A stretch of 11,575 nucleotides of DNA. It comes from an uncultured Gammaproteobacteria bacterium (lineage in GTDB: Bacteria; Pseudomonadota; Gammaproteobacteria; Pseudomonadales; Azotimanducaceae_A). This document shows, in pieces, positions 1-7,736 of this stretch. The stretch is taken from contig CAJWGQ010000087.1 in assembly GCA_913041025.1 (NCBI GenBank), positions 1 through 11,575 on the forward strand, written 5' to 3'. Each line of letters opens with the position of its first letter. Position 1 is the stretch's first letter. The position numbers and the translations under genes were made by a program. The notes beneath the pieces were generated by a model that did no database searches, was not told the DNA's origin, and was given only the letters and a program-made list of their open reading frames with translations.

Positions 1-275
1 TCATCTCCCTCTTTGAAATCTGGGTGAAGACTTTGCACTACAACTCCGCCGGCATGCCCTTTAAACGCAGACCCCACAGCAAGTGGCTCAATTCGTCCAG
101 GAACACCTTTTACCATAGCGTGAACCAGAGGCTCGCAAACCAGCAATTGGTTCTGAATTAAAATCTGGCCTTTACCTACCTTCGGGATCGGTAATTCCAT
201 CTGACCGAACACCTCGGGTTCCAGACACATGCCCTGGCTTTCAGATGCTCGGGCGACAACCCACTGACGATTCAC
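1..275 (-). CDS. NADP-dependent oxidoreductase (MDR superfamily), N-terminal part, cut by window edge
   Basis: The reverse strand encodes about 91 residues of an open frame that runs off the left edge, so the NADP-binding and C-terminal parts are missing. The start VNRQWVVARA, the later KVGKGQILIQ and the end SLHPDFKEGD match the N-terminal GroES-like domain of the zinc-free MDR enzymes of the YncB/CurA and prostaglandin-reductase group. These reduce alkenal or enone double bonds with NADPH in the cytoplasm. The usual LSLDPYMRG segment is strongly altered here (LLVCEPLVHAMVKG), so the substrate is uncertain. The frame is open upstream to a stop at 323-321. I chose GTG at 275 because family members begin with the NRQW segment a few residues in. 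TTG at 302 is an alternative, and neither has a well-spaced ribosome binding site. A weak promoter-like TTGATT...TATAAG (-10 at 325-320) lies upstream. There is no evident link to the purine genes. Confidence 0.75.
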   Translation of the reverse strand, partial: MNRQWVVARASESQGMCLEPEVFGQMELPIPKVGKGQILIQNQLLVCEPLVHAMVKGVPGRIEPLAVGSAFKGHAGGVVVQSLHPDFKEGD

Positions 276-368
276 GCTACTAATGGTTTTCTCTTCAAAC
301 AAGCTTTCAGAATTTCTACCTTATAGCTATTTTTAGAACCAATCAACGAATGATACCGAGTGCAGACC

Positions 369-968
369 TTACTCATCTTCAGCTGAATTTGACCCTGCTA
401 AAGCAGAACCCATAAACCTTGTCTCCCCTCCAACTTGCAGCAGCTGCATCTCTTCGATCCGCCAACCACGTCCGGGAAGAAAACTAACCTCGTCGAGGTA
501 GGTTCCAATAAACACCCAGACCCGATCATCTTTTCTTTCATGCCAGGCTTGAACATAACTCTCCATCGTAGCTGTCCCTCGCAAGAGATTGCAGTCCTCG
601 TCTAATTCAAAGCGCTGAAGCTCAACCAGCTGGGTTCCTATGAGGTGTTGGGTAGGCCCGATATCCTTCAAGGCACCGGCAACCACTTGCACCCAAGCCT
701 CAGGCCCGATCTGCGGCGAGATATCTTCGCCAGCCCAAATGACTGCGTCTTTGGAGAATATTCTGTGATATGTTCGGCGGCCCTCCTCCGCGGATTGTTT
801 GACTCCTGCACCAATTTTATCAGTTGCCTTGGCGTACCGCTTCCGCAGATATTCGATGTCTTGAATTGCCTTCGATTTTTCTAGGGAATAATTGCACGAT
901 CCCTCCGAATAAGATTTCGATGCAAAAACAGTGACAAGAAGAAGCAATACCATTCCAAGTAAATTCAT
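369..968 (-). CDS. Exported SnoaL/NTF2-like domain protein
   Basis: The 199-residue product starts with a hydrophobic stretch (residues 2-16) followed by ASKSYSEG, which reads as a Sec signal peptide cut around residues 16-22. The mature protein would be periplasmic or secreted. The rest resembles the SnoaL-like/NTF2 fold: an N-terminal helix (IQDIEYLRKRYAKATD, 35-50), a YHRIFSKDAVIW segment (67-78), a QHLIGTQLVEL strand (107-117), and C-terminal strands ending in GWRIEEMQLLQV (168-179). This fold holds small hydrophobic substrates in enzymes such as polyketide cyclases and steroid isomerases, but many members have no known reaction, and I assign none. Cys25 and Cys126 could form a disulfide after export. 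The ATG at 968 has AGGAG about seven bases upstream. The gene lies 105 bases downstream of the deaminase gene on the same strand and may share its transcript. Confidence 0.7.
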   Translation of the reverse strand: MNLLGMVLLLLVTVFASKSYSEGSCNYSLEKSKAIQDIEYLRKRYAKATDKIGAGVKQSAEEGRRTYHRIFSKDAVIWAGEDISPQIGPEAWVQVVAGALKDIGPTQHLIGTQLVELQRFELDEDCNLLRGTATMESYVQAWHERKDDRVWVFIGTYLDEVSFLPGRGWRIEEMQLLQVGGETRFMGSALAGSNSAEDE

Positions 969-1073
969 AATGTGCTCCTGATCTGATTACCAGCCCCGAG
1001 GCTTCTTCTGATCGGTTACGCCCCGTCTCAATCTAGAAAATATAACAAATAAATCTAAGAAAAATATCTTTAA
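969..1073. other. Short intergenic region between deaminase and SnoaL-like genes
   Basis: This 105-base gap holds the AGGAG ribosome binding site of the SnoaL-like gene and an AT-rich half next to the deaminase stop. I see neither a clear terminator hairpin nor a well-spaced promoter, so co-transcription with the deaminase gene is possible but not shown. Confidence 0.4.
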
Positions 1074-2408
1074 CTAAACAAGAGCAGCGGCAGCTTTTTT
1101 TTGGCTTTCTAGTATTTCTTCCAAATCAACGTCCACGAGCTCACCATTTCTAACCTTCCACTCCCCGTTAACCATGACCGCTTCAGCACGATGAGCACCA
1201 GAAAGGACTAGAGCAGCTAAGGGATCGTGCGCCCCGGCGAACCTTAGCTCATCTGTGCTAAATAAGGCCAAATCAGCGCAGGCGCCCTCTCTTATCTCTC
1301 CGATGTCATCCCGATTGAGCAGCCGCGCACCCTCTGTCGTGGCTAATTCCAGAGCATCAATATGACTGAATTGTTCTGCTCCTAGCCTCAGCCTCTGCAG
1401 AAGATATGCCTGCCTAAGTTCTTGCATTAAATTCGAACTGTCGTTTGAAGAGGAGCCATCAACACCTAAACCGACCGGCGCACCAGCGGCTCTGAGCTCT
1501 TCGACGGGGCAGAACCCCGACGCCAGCGTCATGTTCGAGGAGGGGCAGTGACATATACCCGTCTTGGTCCGACCAAGCCTTTGTATTTCCTCAGAGGAAA
1601 AGTGAATTCCATGCGCTAGCCAGACATAACTAGAAAGCCAGCCTACTTTTTCAAGGTAATCCAAGGGCCGACAACCATATAGATTTTCGCAAAAAGAATT
1701 TTCGTCAGATGTCTCAGCAAGGTGAGTATGCAAAAGCACTTTTTTTTCACGTGCCAGTTGAGCCGAAGCAGACATTAATTCTTCGGTCACAGAAAACGGA
1801 GAGCAGGGCGCGAGCGCTATTTGCAGCATCGCACCTTCAGAGTGATCATGCCATCGGTCGATAAGTCTCTCGCTGTCTTTTAGGATAACGTCTTCAGTTT
1901 GGACGACGTTGGATGGTGGAAGCCCGCCATTCTCTTTGCTTAGGCTCATTGAACCCCTGGTTAAAATCGCCCGAATACCTAGCGATTTGATCTCTTCTGC
2001 CTGCACGTCTATGGCTCTGCTAAGCGCTTTTGAAAAAACGTAATGATGATCAACCGTCGTGGTGCAACCAGACAGCAAAAGCTCACAAACAGCTGTTCTG
2101 GTAGAGGCACGAACAGACTCCTCCGTTAATTTAGACCAAACCGGGTACAAACTCGCTAGCCAAGGAAACAATTCTTTGTTCAGTGCAGCGGGAAGAGCAC
2201 GAGTTAATGTTTGATAGAAGTGATGATGGCAGTTGATAAGACCAGGAATTAAAACTAGGCCTGACGCATCAAACACCTCGTCATATTCTACTCTGGGGAA
2301 CTCATCTACGAGCTCTAGAATTCTTCCTCCAGAAACCAAAACACCGCGACTTGCTCGCTCTTTATTTCCTGTCCATACAACTGCTGGATCTTTAATCCAT
2401 GTAACCAA
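1074..2408 (-). CDS. 8-oxoguanine deaminase (amidohydrolase superfamily)
   Basis: The 444-residue cytoplasmic enzyme is full length for the 8-oxoguanine deaminase branch of the AtzB/TrzN/guanine-deaminase amidohydrolases (COG0402). The family reaction turns 8-oxoguanine and water into urate and ammonia. Visible active-site elements are the HxH metal pair in NCHHHFYQTLTR (His61, His63), HTHLAET with metal-binding His229 and catalytic Glu232, WLAHGIHF with His256, and GVDGSSSND with Asp317. The stretches LLSGCTTTVDHHYVF, LAPCSPFSVT, ICHCPSSNM and ELRFAGAHDPL are also typical of this branch, from memory of Pseudomonas 8-oxoguanine deaminases. The start is TTG at 2408: AGGGG lies six bases upstream (2419-2415), and family members start a few residues before WIKDP. 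The gene is divergent from the AzgA-type permease, which suggests shared regulation and that the permease supplies the purine. A related guanine or aminopurine deaminase is the main alternative. Confidence 0.88.
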   Translation of the reverse strand: MVTWIKDPAVVWTGNKERASRGVLVSGGRILELVDEFPRVEYDEVFDASGLVLIPGLINCHHHFYQTLTRALPAALNKELFPWLASLYPVWSKLTEESVRASTRTAVCELLLSGCTTTVDHHYVFSKALSRAIDVQAEEIKSLGIRAILTRGSMSLSKENGGLPPSNVVQTEDVILKDSERLIDRWHDHSEGAMLQIALAPCSPFSVTEELMSASAQLAREKKVLLHTHLAETSDENSFCENLYGCRPLDYLEKVGWLSSYVWLAHGIHFSSEEIQRLGRTKTGICHCPSSNMTLASGFCPVEELRAAGAPVGLGVDGSSSNDSSNLMQELRQAYLLQRLRLGAEQFSHIDALELATTEGARLLNRDDIGEIREGACADLALFSTDELRFAGAHDPLAALVLSGAHRAEAVMVNGEWKVRNGELVDVDLEEILESQKKAAAALV

Positions 2409-2610
2409 AAAAAGCCCCTATAAAATTTTAAGTCTGCTCGTCTTGTCAGCTTCAATATCAGCAAGAAGCCGGGACGCCGAGCATTTAAATGAACCTAGTT
2501 GATGCTATACTGAATGCCTTCATATTTTGCACATATAGAGCTGACACGAATAGAGAAAACTTACATTTACTAAAATAAAAAAGGCTAGCAAGAATAAGGA
2601 GTACCCGGCG
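2409..2610. promoter_or_regulatory. Divergent promoter region between deaminase and permease genes
   Basis: This 202-base gap must hold the promoters of both divergent purine genes. For the plus strand, TGCTATACT at 2503-2511 is a good extended -10 element with no clear -35. It predicts a start near 2518 and a leader of about 93 bases before the permease. A perfect 10-base palindrome, CATTTAAATG (2482-2491), sits just upstream of it and could be an operator. A second dyad, GCTTC/GAAGC, has arms at 2449-2453 and 2465-2469. I found no convincing -35/-10 pair for the minus-strand gene and no known purine riboswitch core in the leader. Confidence 0.4.
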
Positions 2611-3906
2611 ATGGATTTTCTTTCTAGATATTTTGAGTTTAAGAAACACAACACTAATTTCAGCAAAGAAATATTGGCAGGAATAGCCACTTTTCTGTCC
2701 ATGTCCTATATCACAGTCGTTAACCCGTCTATTCTCTCAGAGACAGGCATGGATTTTGGTGCTGTATTTGTTGCAACTTGTCTCGCAGCCGCTTTTGGAT
2801 CCGCGGTAATGGGATTGCTAGCGAACTATCCTGTTGCACTCGCCCCGGGCATGGGACAAAACGCTTTTTTTACTTATGGCGTCGTAATTGGTCTTGGTCA
2901 TACATGGCAATCTGCCTTAGGTGCTGTGCTAGTCTCCGGCGTGATTTTCGTTATCTTGAGTATTCTCCCAGTAAGACAATGGTTAATTAATGCCATTCCT
3001 CGAAACTTAAAGCTTGGAATAGCCGCTGGCATTGGATTTTTTCTCGGTTTTATTGCCCTTAAAAATGCGGGCATAATAGTCGACAATCAGGCTACTCTAG
3101 TGGGCTTAGGGGATCTGACTGGGGTGGGGCCACTCCTATGCCTAGGCGCATTTGTCCTAATTGTCGCTTTAACTGCGAAGCGTGTGACTGGCGCTGTAGT
3201 CATAGGAATTCTGTTGGCGACCCTACTTGGCATTCTCATTGGAGACATTCCGTTTGTAGGCGTGCTTTCTACGCCACCATCTATTGCTCCTGTTTTTTTT
3301 GAACTTGACCTTGTTTCTGTCATCGATGTCTCAATGCTGACAGTAGTCATGACAATGCTGCTGGTGGACGTCTTCGACACAGCAGGGACCCTAGTTGGCG
3401 TATCAAATCGTGCCGGTCTCTTGGATGAAAAAGGTCATCTGCCAAGGATAGAGAAAGCACTTATCGCAGACTCTTCGGCCACGATGGTTGGTTCCGTTTT
3501 CGGCACCTCATCAACAACTTCTTATGTCGAAAGCGCAGCCGGTGTTGAAGCTGGGGGACGAACAGGAATGGTGTCTGTCACCGTATCGATCCTTTTTCTC
3601 CTTTGTCTTTTCCTTGCCCCGTTAGCAAAAACAATCCCCTCCTATGCTACCGCAGCCGCTTTGCTCTATGTCGCTTCCGTGATGGTCAACGCACTCGCAG
3701 ATTTAGATTGGAATGACATCTCTGAAACAACACCTGCAACTATTTGCGCGCTCAGCATGCCGCTAACTTTTTCGATAGCAGACGGTATTGGCCTCGGATT
3801 TATTACCTATTCCATAATTAAAATTCTGAGCGGCAAATTTAGCGACTGCTCGGCGCCGGTTCTCATCATATCGCTTGTTTTTCTTCTAAAGTTCTTGTTC
3901 TTATAA
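2611..3906 (+). CDS. NCS2 family purine-base permease, AzgA type
   Basis: The 431-residue polytopic inner-membrane protein belongs to the AzgA-like branch of the NCS2 (nucleobase-ascorbate) transporters, which includes E. coli AdeP, PurP, GhxP and GhxQ. Known members import adenine, guanine or hypoxanthine by proton symport. Typical motifs are present: EILAGIATFLSMSYITVVNP (20-39), APGMGQNAFFTYG (78-90), LVDVFDTAGTLVGVSNRAG (251-269) with its two aspartates, and FGTSSTTSYVESAAGVEAGG (297-316) with Glu307. The hydrophobic segments fit the usual 14-span fold, and the length is normal. ATG at 2611 follows AAGGAG at 2595-2600. The second NCS2 gene starts 15 bases after the stop, so the two are probably co-transcribed. 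With the divergent 8-oxoguanine deaminase beside it, guanine, hypoxanthine or an oxidised guanine are plausible substrates, but sequence alone cannot choose. Confidence 0.9.
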   Translation: MDFLSRYFEFKKHNTNFSKEILAGIATFLSMSYITVVNPSILSETGMDFGAVFVATCLAAAFGSAVMGLLANYPVALAPGMGQNAFFTYGVVIGLGHTWQSALGAVLVSGVIFVILSILPVRQWLINAIPRNLKLGIAAGIGFFLGFIALKNAGIIVDNQATLVGLGDLTGVGPLLCLGAFVLIVALTAKRVTGAVVIGILLATLLGILIGDIPFVGVLSTPPSIAPVFFELDLVSVIDVSMLTVVMTMLLVDVFDTAGTLVGVSNRAGLLDEKGHLPRIEKALIADSSATMVGSVFGTSSTTSYVESAAGVEAGGRTGMVSVTVSILFLLCLFLAPLAKTIPSYATAAALLYVASVMVNALADLDWNDISETTPATICALSMPLTFSIADGIGLGFITYSIIKILSGKFSDCSAPVLIISLVFLLKFLFL

Positions 3907-3921
3907 AGAGGCTCCCTAAGG

Positions 3922-5274
3922 TTGGAAAAATTGTCGAACAACAACGCTTTCACGCTTGAGGGAAAACCTCCTCCCCCTCAGGCAGCAGCTATAGCATTTC
4001 AGCATCTCTTAGCCATGGCAGGAGGGATATTGACTGCGCCCTTCCTAATCGCTACTGGAATGGGGCTATCGGCATCGGAAACAAGCTATCTAATTAGTTC
4101 AGCACTTGTCATCTCCGGATTTGCAACTCTATTACAAATCAACCGCATAGGGCCAATAGGCTCGGGACTCTTGAGCCTCCAAGGCACCAGCTTCGCGTTC
4201 GTGGGGCCGCTTATCTTCTCCTATCAAACTATTATTGATGACCAAACCGCTGAGGAAGCATTGGGAGTCATTTTTGGCTCAGCAGCATTATGCTCGCTGA
4301 TAATGTTCCTGCTTTCTTTTTTTTTAAAATACCTTAAAAACATTATTACGCCTAACGTCTCCGGAACAACTGTGATGCTTCTCGGAGTAACGCTTGTTCT
4401 CACTACTTTGCAAAACCTCGTTAGGGAGTTTGATAGCGCTGGAGGCTTTGAGGGTACTGGCTTCGAGATAATAATTCTGTCGGGAGTAGTGCTGGCAACT
4501 ACTATTTTGATTTCAAAATCGAGTGTGGTTTGGTTGCGAGTAGGCAGCATCACCTTCGGACTAATACTTGGTTTCGGGATCGCTTTACTTTTTGACTCTT
4601 CGGACCTGTCTGGGCTGCGGACACAAGAAGTATTTTTCATTCCAGAGATCGGTCGATACCCTCTTGCGATAGATTTCCAGGTAGTAGCGATAGTATTACC
4701 AATATTTTTGGTCTCCACGATGGAGTCAATTGGGGATCTTAGCGCTACAAATTCTTTATCTGGCCTAAAGACCGGTGATACGGCCTATTGGCTTCGTTTA
4801 CGAGGTGGAATTGCAGCATGCGCTACCAATTCTTTTGTGGCCTCTCTTTTTTCCACTTTTCCTAACACTACATTCAGTCAGAACAATGGCGTCATAAGAT
4901 TAACTGGAATCTGCAGCCGTCACGTAGGCCTCTACGCTGCGGTATTTTTGATAATTTTCGGCTGCATACCAGTTGTTGCAAATCTTTTTCAAACTATCCC
5001 TCCCGCGGTAATATACGGGTCAACGGTTCTTATGTTCGGGCTAGTAGTAGTCTCTGGCTACAAAATAATTGTCGAATCGCTTCCAGAAAGTCGGGATTGG
5101 ATGTTAGTAGGATTGTCTTGCGTACTCGCGTATTTGATCGCATTCTTCATTGATTCAGTGCCCAGTCTCCCAAAAACTTTCGTCTCTGTTTTATCTTTTC
5201 CGGTGTCAACAGGGGCTTTACTGGCAATGTTTTTTGAAATTGTTATCCCGAAACCACGCAAACAAAACGAGTAG
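3922..5274 (+). CDS. NCS2 family xanthine/urate/uracil permease (XanQ/UacT type)
   Basis: The 450-residue polytopic inner-membrane protein belongs to the COG2233 branch of NCS2, whose members import xanthine, urate or uracil with protons. It shows the first-span QH pair (Gln27-His28), GLLSLQGTSFAFVGP (82-96), STMESIGD with Glu268 and Asp272, and the NCS2 signature QNNGVIRLTG (320-329) followed by SRHVG. The LSLQGTSFAFVGP and QNNGVI-TG form resembles the xanthine and urate carriers more than UraA, so urate or xanthine is the preferred guess. Urate is the product expected from the deaminase encoded nearby. The start is TTG at 3922, with AAAGAGG at 3905-3911 overlapping the previous stop; TTG at 3931, with AAGG nine bases upstream, is also possible. 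It is the second gene of a two-permease operon and ends just before a hairpin shared with the convergent receptor gene. Confidence 0.88.
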   Translation: MEKLSNNNAFTLEGKPPPPQAAAIAFQHLLAMAGGILTAPFLIATGMGLSASETSYLISSALVISGFATLLQINRIGPIGSGLLSLQGTSFAFVGPLIFSYQTIIDDQTAEEALGVIFGSAALCSLIMFLLSFFLKYLKNIITPNVSGTTVMLLGVTLVLTTLQNLVREFDSAGGFEGTGFEIIILSGVVLATTILISKSSVVWLRVGSITFGLILGFGIALLFDSSDLSGLRTQEVFFIPEIGRYPLAIDFQVVAIVLPIFLVSTMESIGDLSATNSLSGLKTGDTAYWLRLRGGIAACATNSFVASLFSTFPNTTFSQNNGVIRLTGICSRHVGLYAAVFLIIFGCIPVVANLFQTIPPAVIYGSTVLMFGLVVVSGYKIIVESLPESRDWMLVGLSCVLAYLIAFFIDSVPSLPKTFVSVLSFPVSTGALLAMFFEIVIPKPRKQNE

Positions 5275-5303
5275 GAAGTTGCGCGGGAAAGCACGCTCTT
5301 GCT

Positions 5304-5365
5304 GTTAATTAGGTTTGAGGTGCTTGGCCACCCTAAGATCCTCTTAAAGTGGCCAAGTAATTAAC
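5304..5365. terminator. Long stem-loop between convergent genes, likely bidirectional terminator
   Basis: A perfect nine-base inverted repeat, CTTGGCCAC (5323-5331) and GTGGCCAAG (5349-5357), encloses a smaller TAAG/CTTA stem (5334-5337 and 5343-5346). It is flanked by a second perfect pair, GTTAATTA (5304-5311) and TAATTAAC (5358-5365), offset by an 11-base bulge on the left side only. It fills the short gap between the 3' ends of the permease and the receptor gene, where a shared terminator is expected. Neither side has a clean T-run, so termination by this hairpin alone is not certain. Confidence 0.55.
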
Positions 5366-5367
5366 TA

Positions 5368-7671
5368 TTACAAACTAAATCTTATTCTACCCATGATCTG
5401 ACGAGGAGGAATCAGTTCTACTCCTGTTGCACTAACACCAAAAACGTCTGTCATGCGAGAGTTAACACCATCCTCATCTGTGGCGTTGTAAACCATGACA
5501 TCAAAGCCCCAATCTTTATCGGCCGGGTCTACACTAATCATCAGGTTCAAAACGTTGTAGCTTGGCACTACGTCCACCGTCGGATTGTTTATAACCCTTT
5601 GCTGGAACTCTCCTCTATGAATATATTCAAGAATTCCAGTTATCTCGTGCCCAGCATCCATGGTTGTTTCATACCGAAGACTAACGTTAGCCGTGAAGTC
5701 AGGTGTTTTGGCTAAATCGTTGCCGTTTATGTCCTCCCTCAAACTATACCTTATAGCTTCCTGTCCGAAGAAATAGGGCTCTGCTTTGACATTGTCGAGC
5801 GCTTCATAGGGGGCTGTAATTTCGGATTCAAGAAATGCCATCTTGACGTCAAGCGTAATCGAATCAGAAAGAAGTGCGACGAGCTCTAATTCACCACCCT
5901 TCACTTCGACCTCAGGAATATTGGCTACGCCGCCACGATATATATCTGGGTCAGTGGCTTGAAACTGAAGATTTTCGTAGTCATAAAAGAAGGCTGCGAC
6001 ATTTGCGCGAACCCTTCCCTCAAACGCGTCGGTCTTCAAGCCAATTTCGTAGGCATTGATCTCTTCGTTTTCAAATATGGGGAACACCATGACCGGCGCA
6101 TTGTCGTCATCAAAACCAAAAGTTAAGTTGCTTCCTCCGGGCTTGAATCCTGCTGTGAAAGACGCATAAATCATTGTGTCATCATCTATATCGTATTCCG
6201 CAACCAGCCTGCCAGTGACCTTGTCTAGCTCCTCCTCTAAATTATAAACTTGCCCAGGAATTCCAAAAAAGTTTGATACGAAGCTTTCCACTTTGTCCTC
6301 AGTGTATCTAAGACCACTTATCAACCTGAAGGTGTCTGTCACGCTAAGGGTAGTCTGACCATATATTGAATAAGACTCTCGCGTAGGGAACGCGTTAGAG
6401 ATAAACCCTACCTCTGCCCCATATACAGCAAAACAGGCCGGGCACTCTGGGTTGTGCACGTACGGGGTAAATTGTCCGTCAGCCAAACCAATATCAAAAA
6501 CATTATTGACATCCTTGAATTCGTATATGTAGTTCTCGATTTCATGATCGAAGTAAAAAAGCCCAACAATCCAGTCAAGCTTTCCGAACGCGGGTTCATT
6601 AGAAATCATATTTAGTTCAAGCGTCTTTGTTTCAACGGTGGAGGTTTCCGGATTGAACTCGGCCCTGATATACGGAAGCCCGGCCCAAAGACCGCCAATG
6701 TGAATGTCTCCGAAGTTGTGCCTGTCATTATCGCGAACGACTAAAATTTGGTCTTCCTGCCAACTAGCAAGACCTTTAAAAGTTGAATTGCCCAAGTCCG
6801 CCTCGTAAATCGCCGCGAGCAACTTAGAGGTAAGTTCATAATTAGACCTTGTGTCCTGAGAAAGCTTCCTCGCTCCGGGGGTTTGATCGTCAATCCCTTT
6901 TATAGCCGCACCGTTATTGTCTGCATCAAAGTAAGTTCCGAAAATTCTTAAGCTAGAATTGTCGCCTGTAGTAAATTCCCAGTCGGTGCGAAAGCTGATG
7001 GAGCTCATATCATCAAGCTCTTGCCCATTAAAGACGTTGTCAGTGAATCCGTCTCTCTCTGTGATCGTGAAAGAGGTTCTTGTCGCTACCGAATCTGAGA
7101 CAGGAATGTTCATGGAAACCCTTCCCTTCCCCAAATTGTACTCTCCAACGGTCAGATCGCTTTTTATTTCGAATCCTTCGGTGGAGGGTCTTTTGCTGAT
7201 AACGTTTATGGCTCCACCCGTTGAGTTCTGCCCAAAGAGTGTTCCTTGAGGCCCCCTTAAAACCTCTATCCGTTCTACATCTATAAAATCAGTTTGCAGA
7301 GAAAATGGAGAGGCGATATACACACCGTCTAGATGGTATGCGACTGACGGGGCTGCTATTGCGTTTTGATTGGTCTCGTTTCCAATGCCTCTAATAGAAA
7401 CAACGGTTTTATAGCCCTCGTTCTTAGCAACCGTGACCCCCGGAGCGATCCCGCTCAAATCCACAAAAGATGTGATATTTTTATTGTCGAGTTCATCGCC
7501 ACTCAAAACAGTTACCGCCTGAGAAAGATCTTGCAAACTCTCGTTCCTTTTCTCAGCAACAACAATAACTTCTTCAATGACGTTATCAGCTAGAGAGCCT
7601 AAAGAAAAAAGCGCTATCCAGAAAAAAAGAAAGCAGCTCATTAACGATTTTTTGGTGCCTGTCCCAAACAT
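5368..7671 (-). CDS. TonB-dependent outer-membrane receptor
   Basis: The 767-residue product has a signal peptide (about 1-28, ending LGSLAD) and a TonB box-like EEVIVVAEKR (33-42). The plug domain (about 43-165) carries SIRGIGNE, DGVYIASP and the family hallmark RIEVLRGPQGTLFGQNSTGG. The remaining roughly 600 residues are beta-barrel, closing with RIRFSL at the C-terminus. Such receptors use TonB-ExbBD energy to bring scarce substrates across the outer membrane. The plug type (IAPGVTV, then GQNSTGGAINVISKRP) is common in large receptor families of proteobacteria that are not restricted to siderophores. A Cys-Pro-Ala-Cys pair (Cys410, Cys413) lies in a likely extracellular loop. ATG at 7671 follows AAGGGG at 7683-7678. 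Its position between NCS2 permeases and urease genes suggests a purine, purine breakdown product, urea or nickel ligand. This is context only, and an iron chelate remains possible. Confidence 0.93.
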   Translation of the reverse strand: MFGTGTKKSLMSCFLFFWIALFSLGSLADNVIEEVIVVAEKRNESLQDLSQAVTVLSGDELDNKNITSFVDLSGIAPGVTVAKNEGYKTVVSIRGIGNETNQNAIAAPSVAYHLDGVYIASPFSLQTDFIDVERIEVLRGPQGTLFGQNSTGGAINVISKRPSTEGFEIKSDLTVGEYNLGKGRVSMNIPVSDSVATRTSFTITERDGFTDNVFNGQELDDMSSISFRTDWEFTTGDNSSLRIFGTYFDADNNGAAIKGIDDQTPGARKLSQDTRSNYELTSKLLAAIYEADLGNSTFKGLASWQEDQILVVRDNDRHNFGDIHIGGLWAGLPYIRAEFNPETSTVETKTLELNMISNEPAFGKLDWIVGLFYFDHEIENYIYEFKDVNNVFDIGLADGQFTPYVHNPECPACFAVYGAEVGFISNAFPTRESYSIYGQTTLSVTDTFRLISGLRYTEDKVESFVSNFFGIPGQVYNLEEELDKVTGRLVAEYDIDDDTMIYASFTAGFKPGGSNLTFGFDDDNAPVMVFPIFENEEINAYEIGLKTDAFEGRVRANVAAFFYDYENLQFQATDPDIYRGGVANIPEVEVKGGELELVALLSDSITLDVKMAFLESEITAPYEALDNVKAEPYFFGQEAIRYSLREDINGNDLAKTPDFTANVSLRYETTMDAGHEITGILEYIHRGEFQQRVINNPTVDVVPSYNVLNLMISVDPADKDWGFDVMVYNATDEDGVNSRMTDVFGVSATGVELIPPRQIMGRIRFSL

Positions 7672-7677
7672 TTTTCA

Positions 7678-7719
7678 CCCCTTAAAAATTATTAAAAAAA
7701 ATTTACCGATCTTATGCAA
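7678..7719 (-). promoter_or_regulatory. Predicted promoter and ribosome binding site of the TonB receptor gene
   Basis: On the minus strand, TTGCAT (7719-7714) and TTTAAT (7696-7691) are separated by 17 bases, which fits a sigma-70 promoter with four or more matches in each box. AAGGGG (7683-7678) follows, six bases before the ATG. The leader would be very short. The T-rich stretch around the -10 box makes the exact box uncertain, and TAATAA just downstream is an alternative. Confidence 0.4.
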
Positions 7720-7730
7720 TTTATTAGTAT
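7702..7730 (+). promoter_or_regulatory. Possible plus-strand promoter opposite the receptor promoter
   Basis: TTTACC (7702-7707) and TAGTAT (7725-7730) are spaced by exactly 17 bases, with four of six consensus matches each. A start near 7737 would lead into the plus-strand terminator at 7751-7796. Weak matches like this occur by chance in AT-rich DNA, and its only support is the terminator placed just downstream. Confidence 0.25.
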
Positions 7731-7736
7731 TTCACC

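Noticed and set aside
2518..2610. Possible purine or xanthine riboswitch in the leader of the AzgA-type permease
   Set aside because: The conserved junction and loop sequences of the known purine riboswitches are not visible, and the leader has no strong paired helix.
3087..3380. 97-codon minus-strand frame inside the AzgA-type permease
   Set aside because: It is antisense to a confident gene, with low-complexity composition and no ribosome binding site or family signal.
4224..4718. 164-codon open frame on the minus strand inside the second permease gene
   Set aside because: It is the antisense of a strongly supported NCS2 coding region. Its translation is rich in Ser, Thr, Pro and Lys with no recognisable motif.
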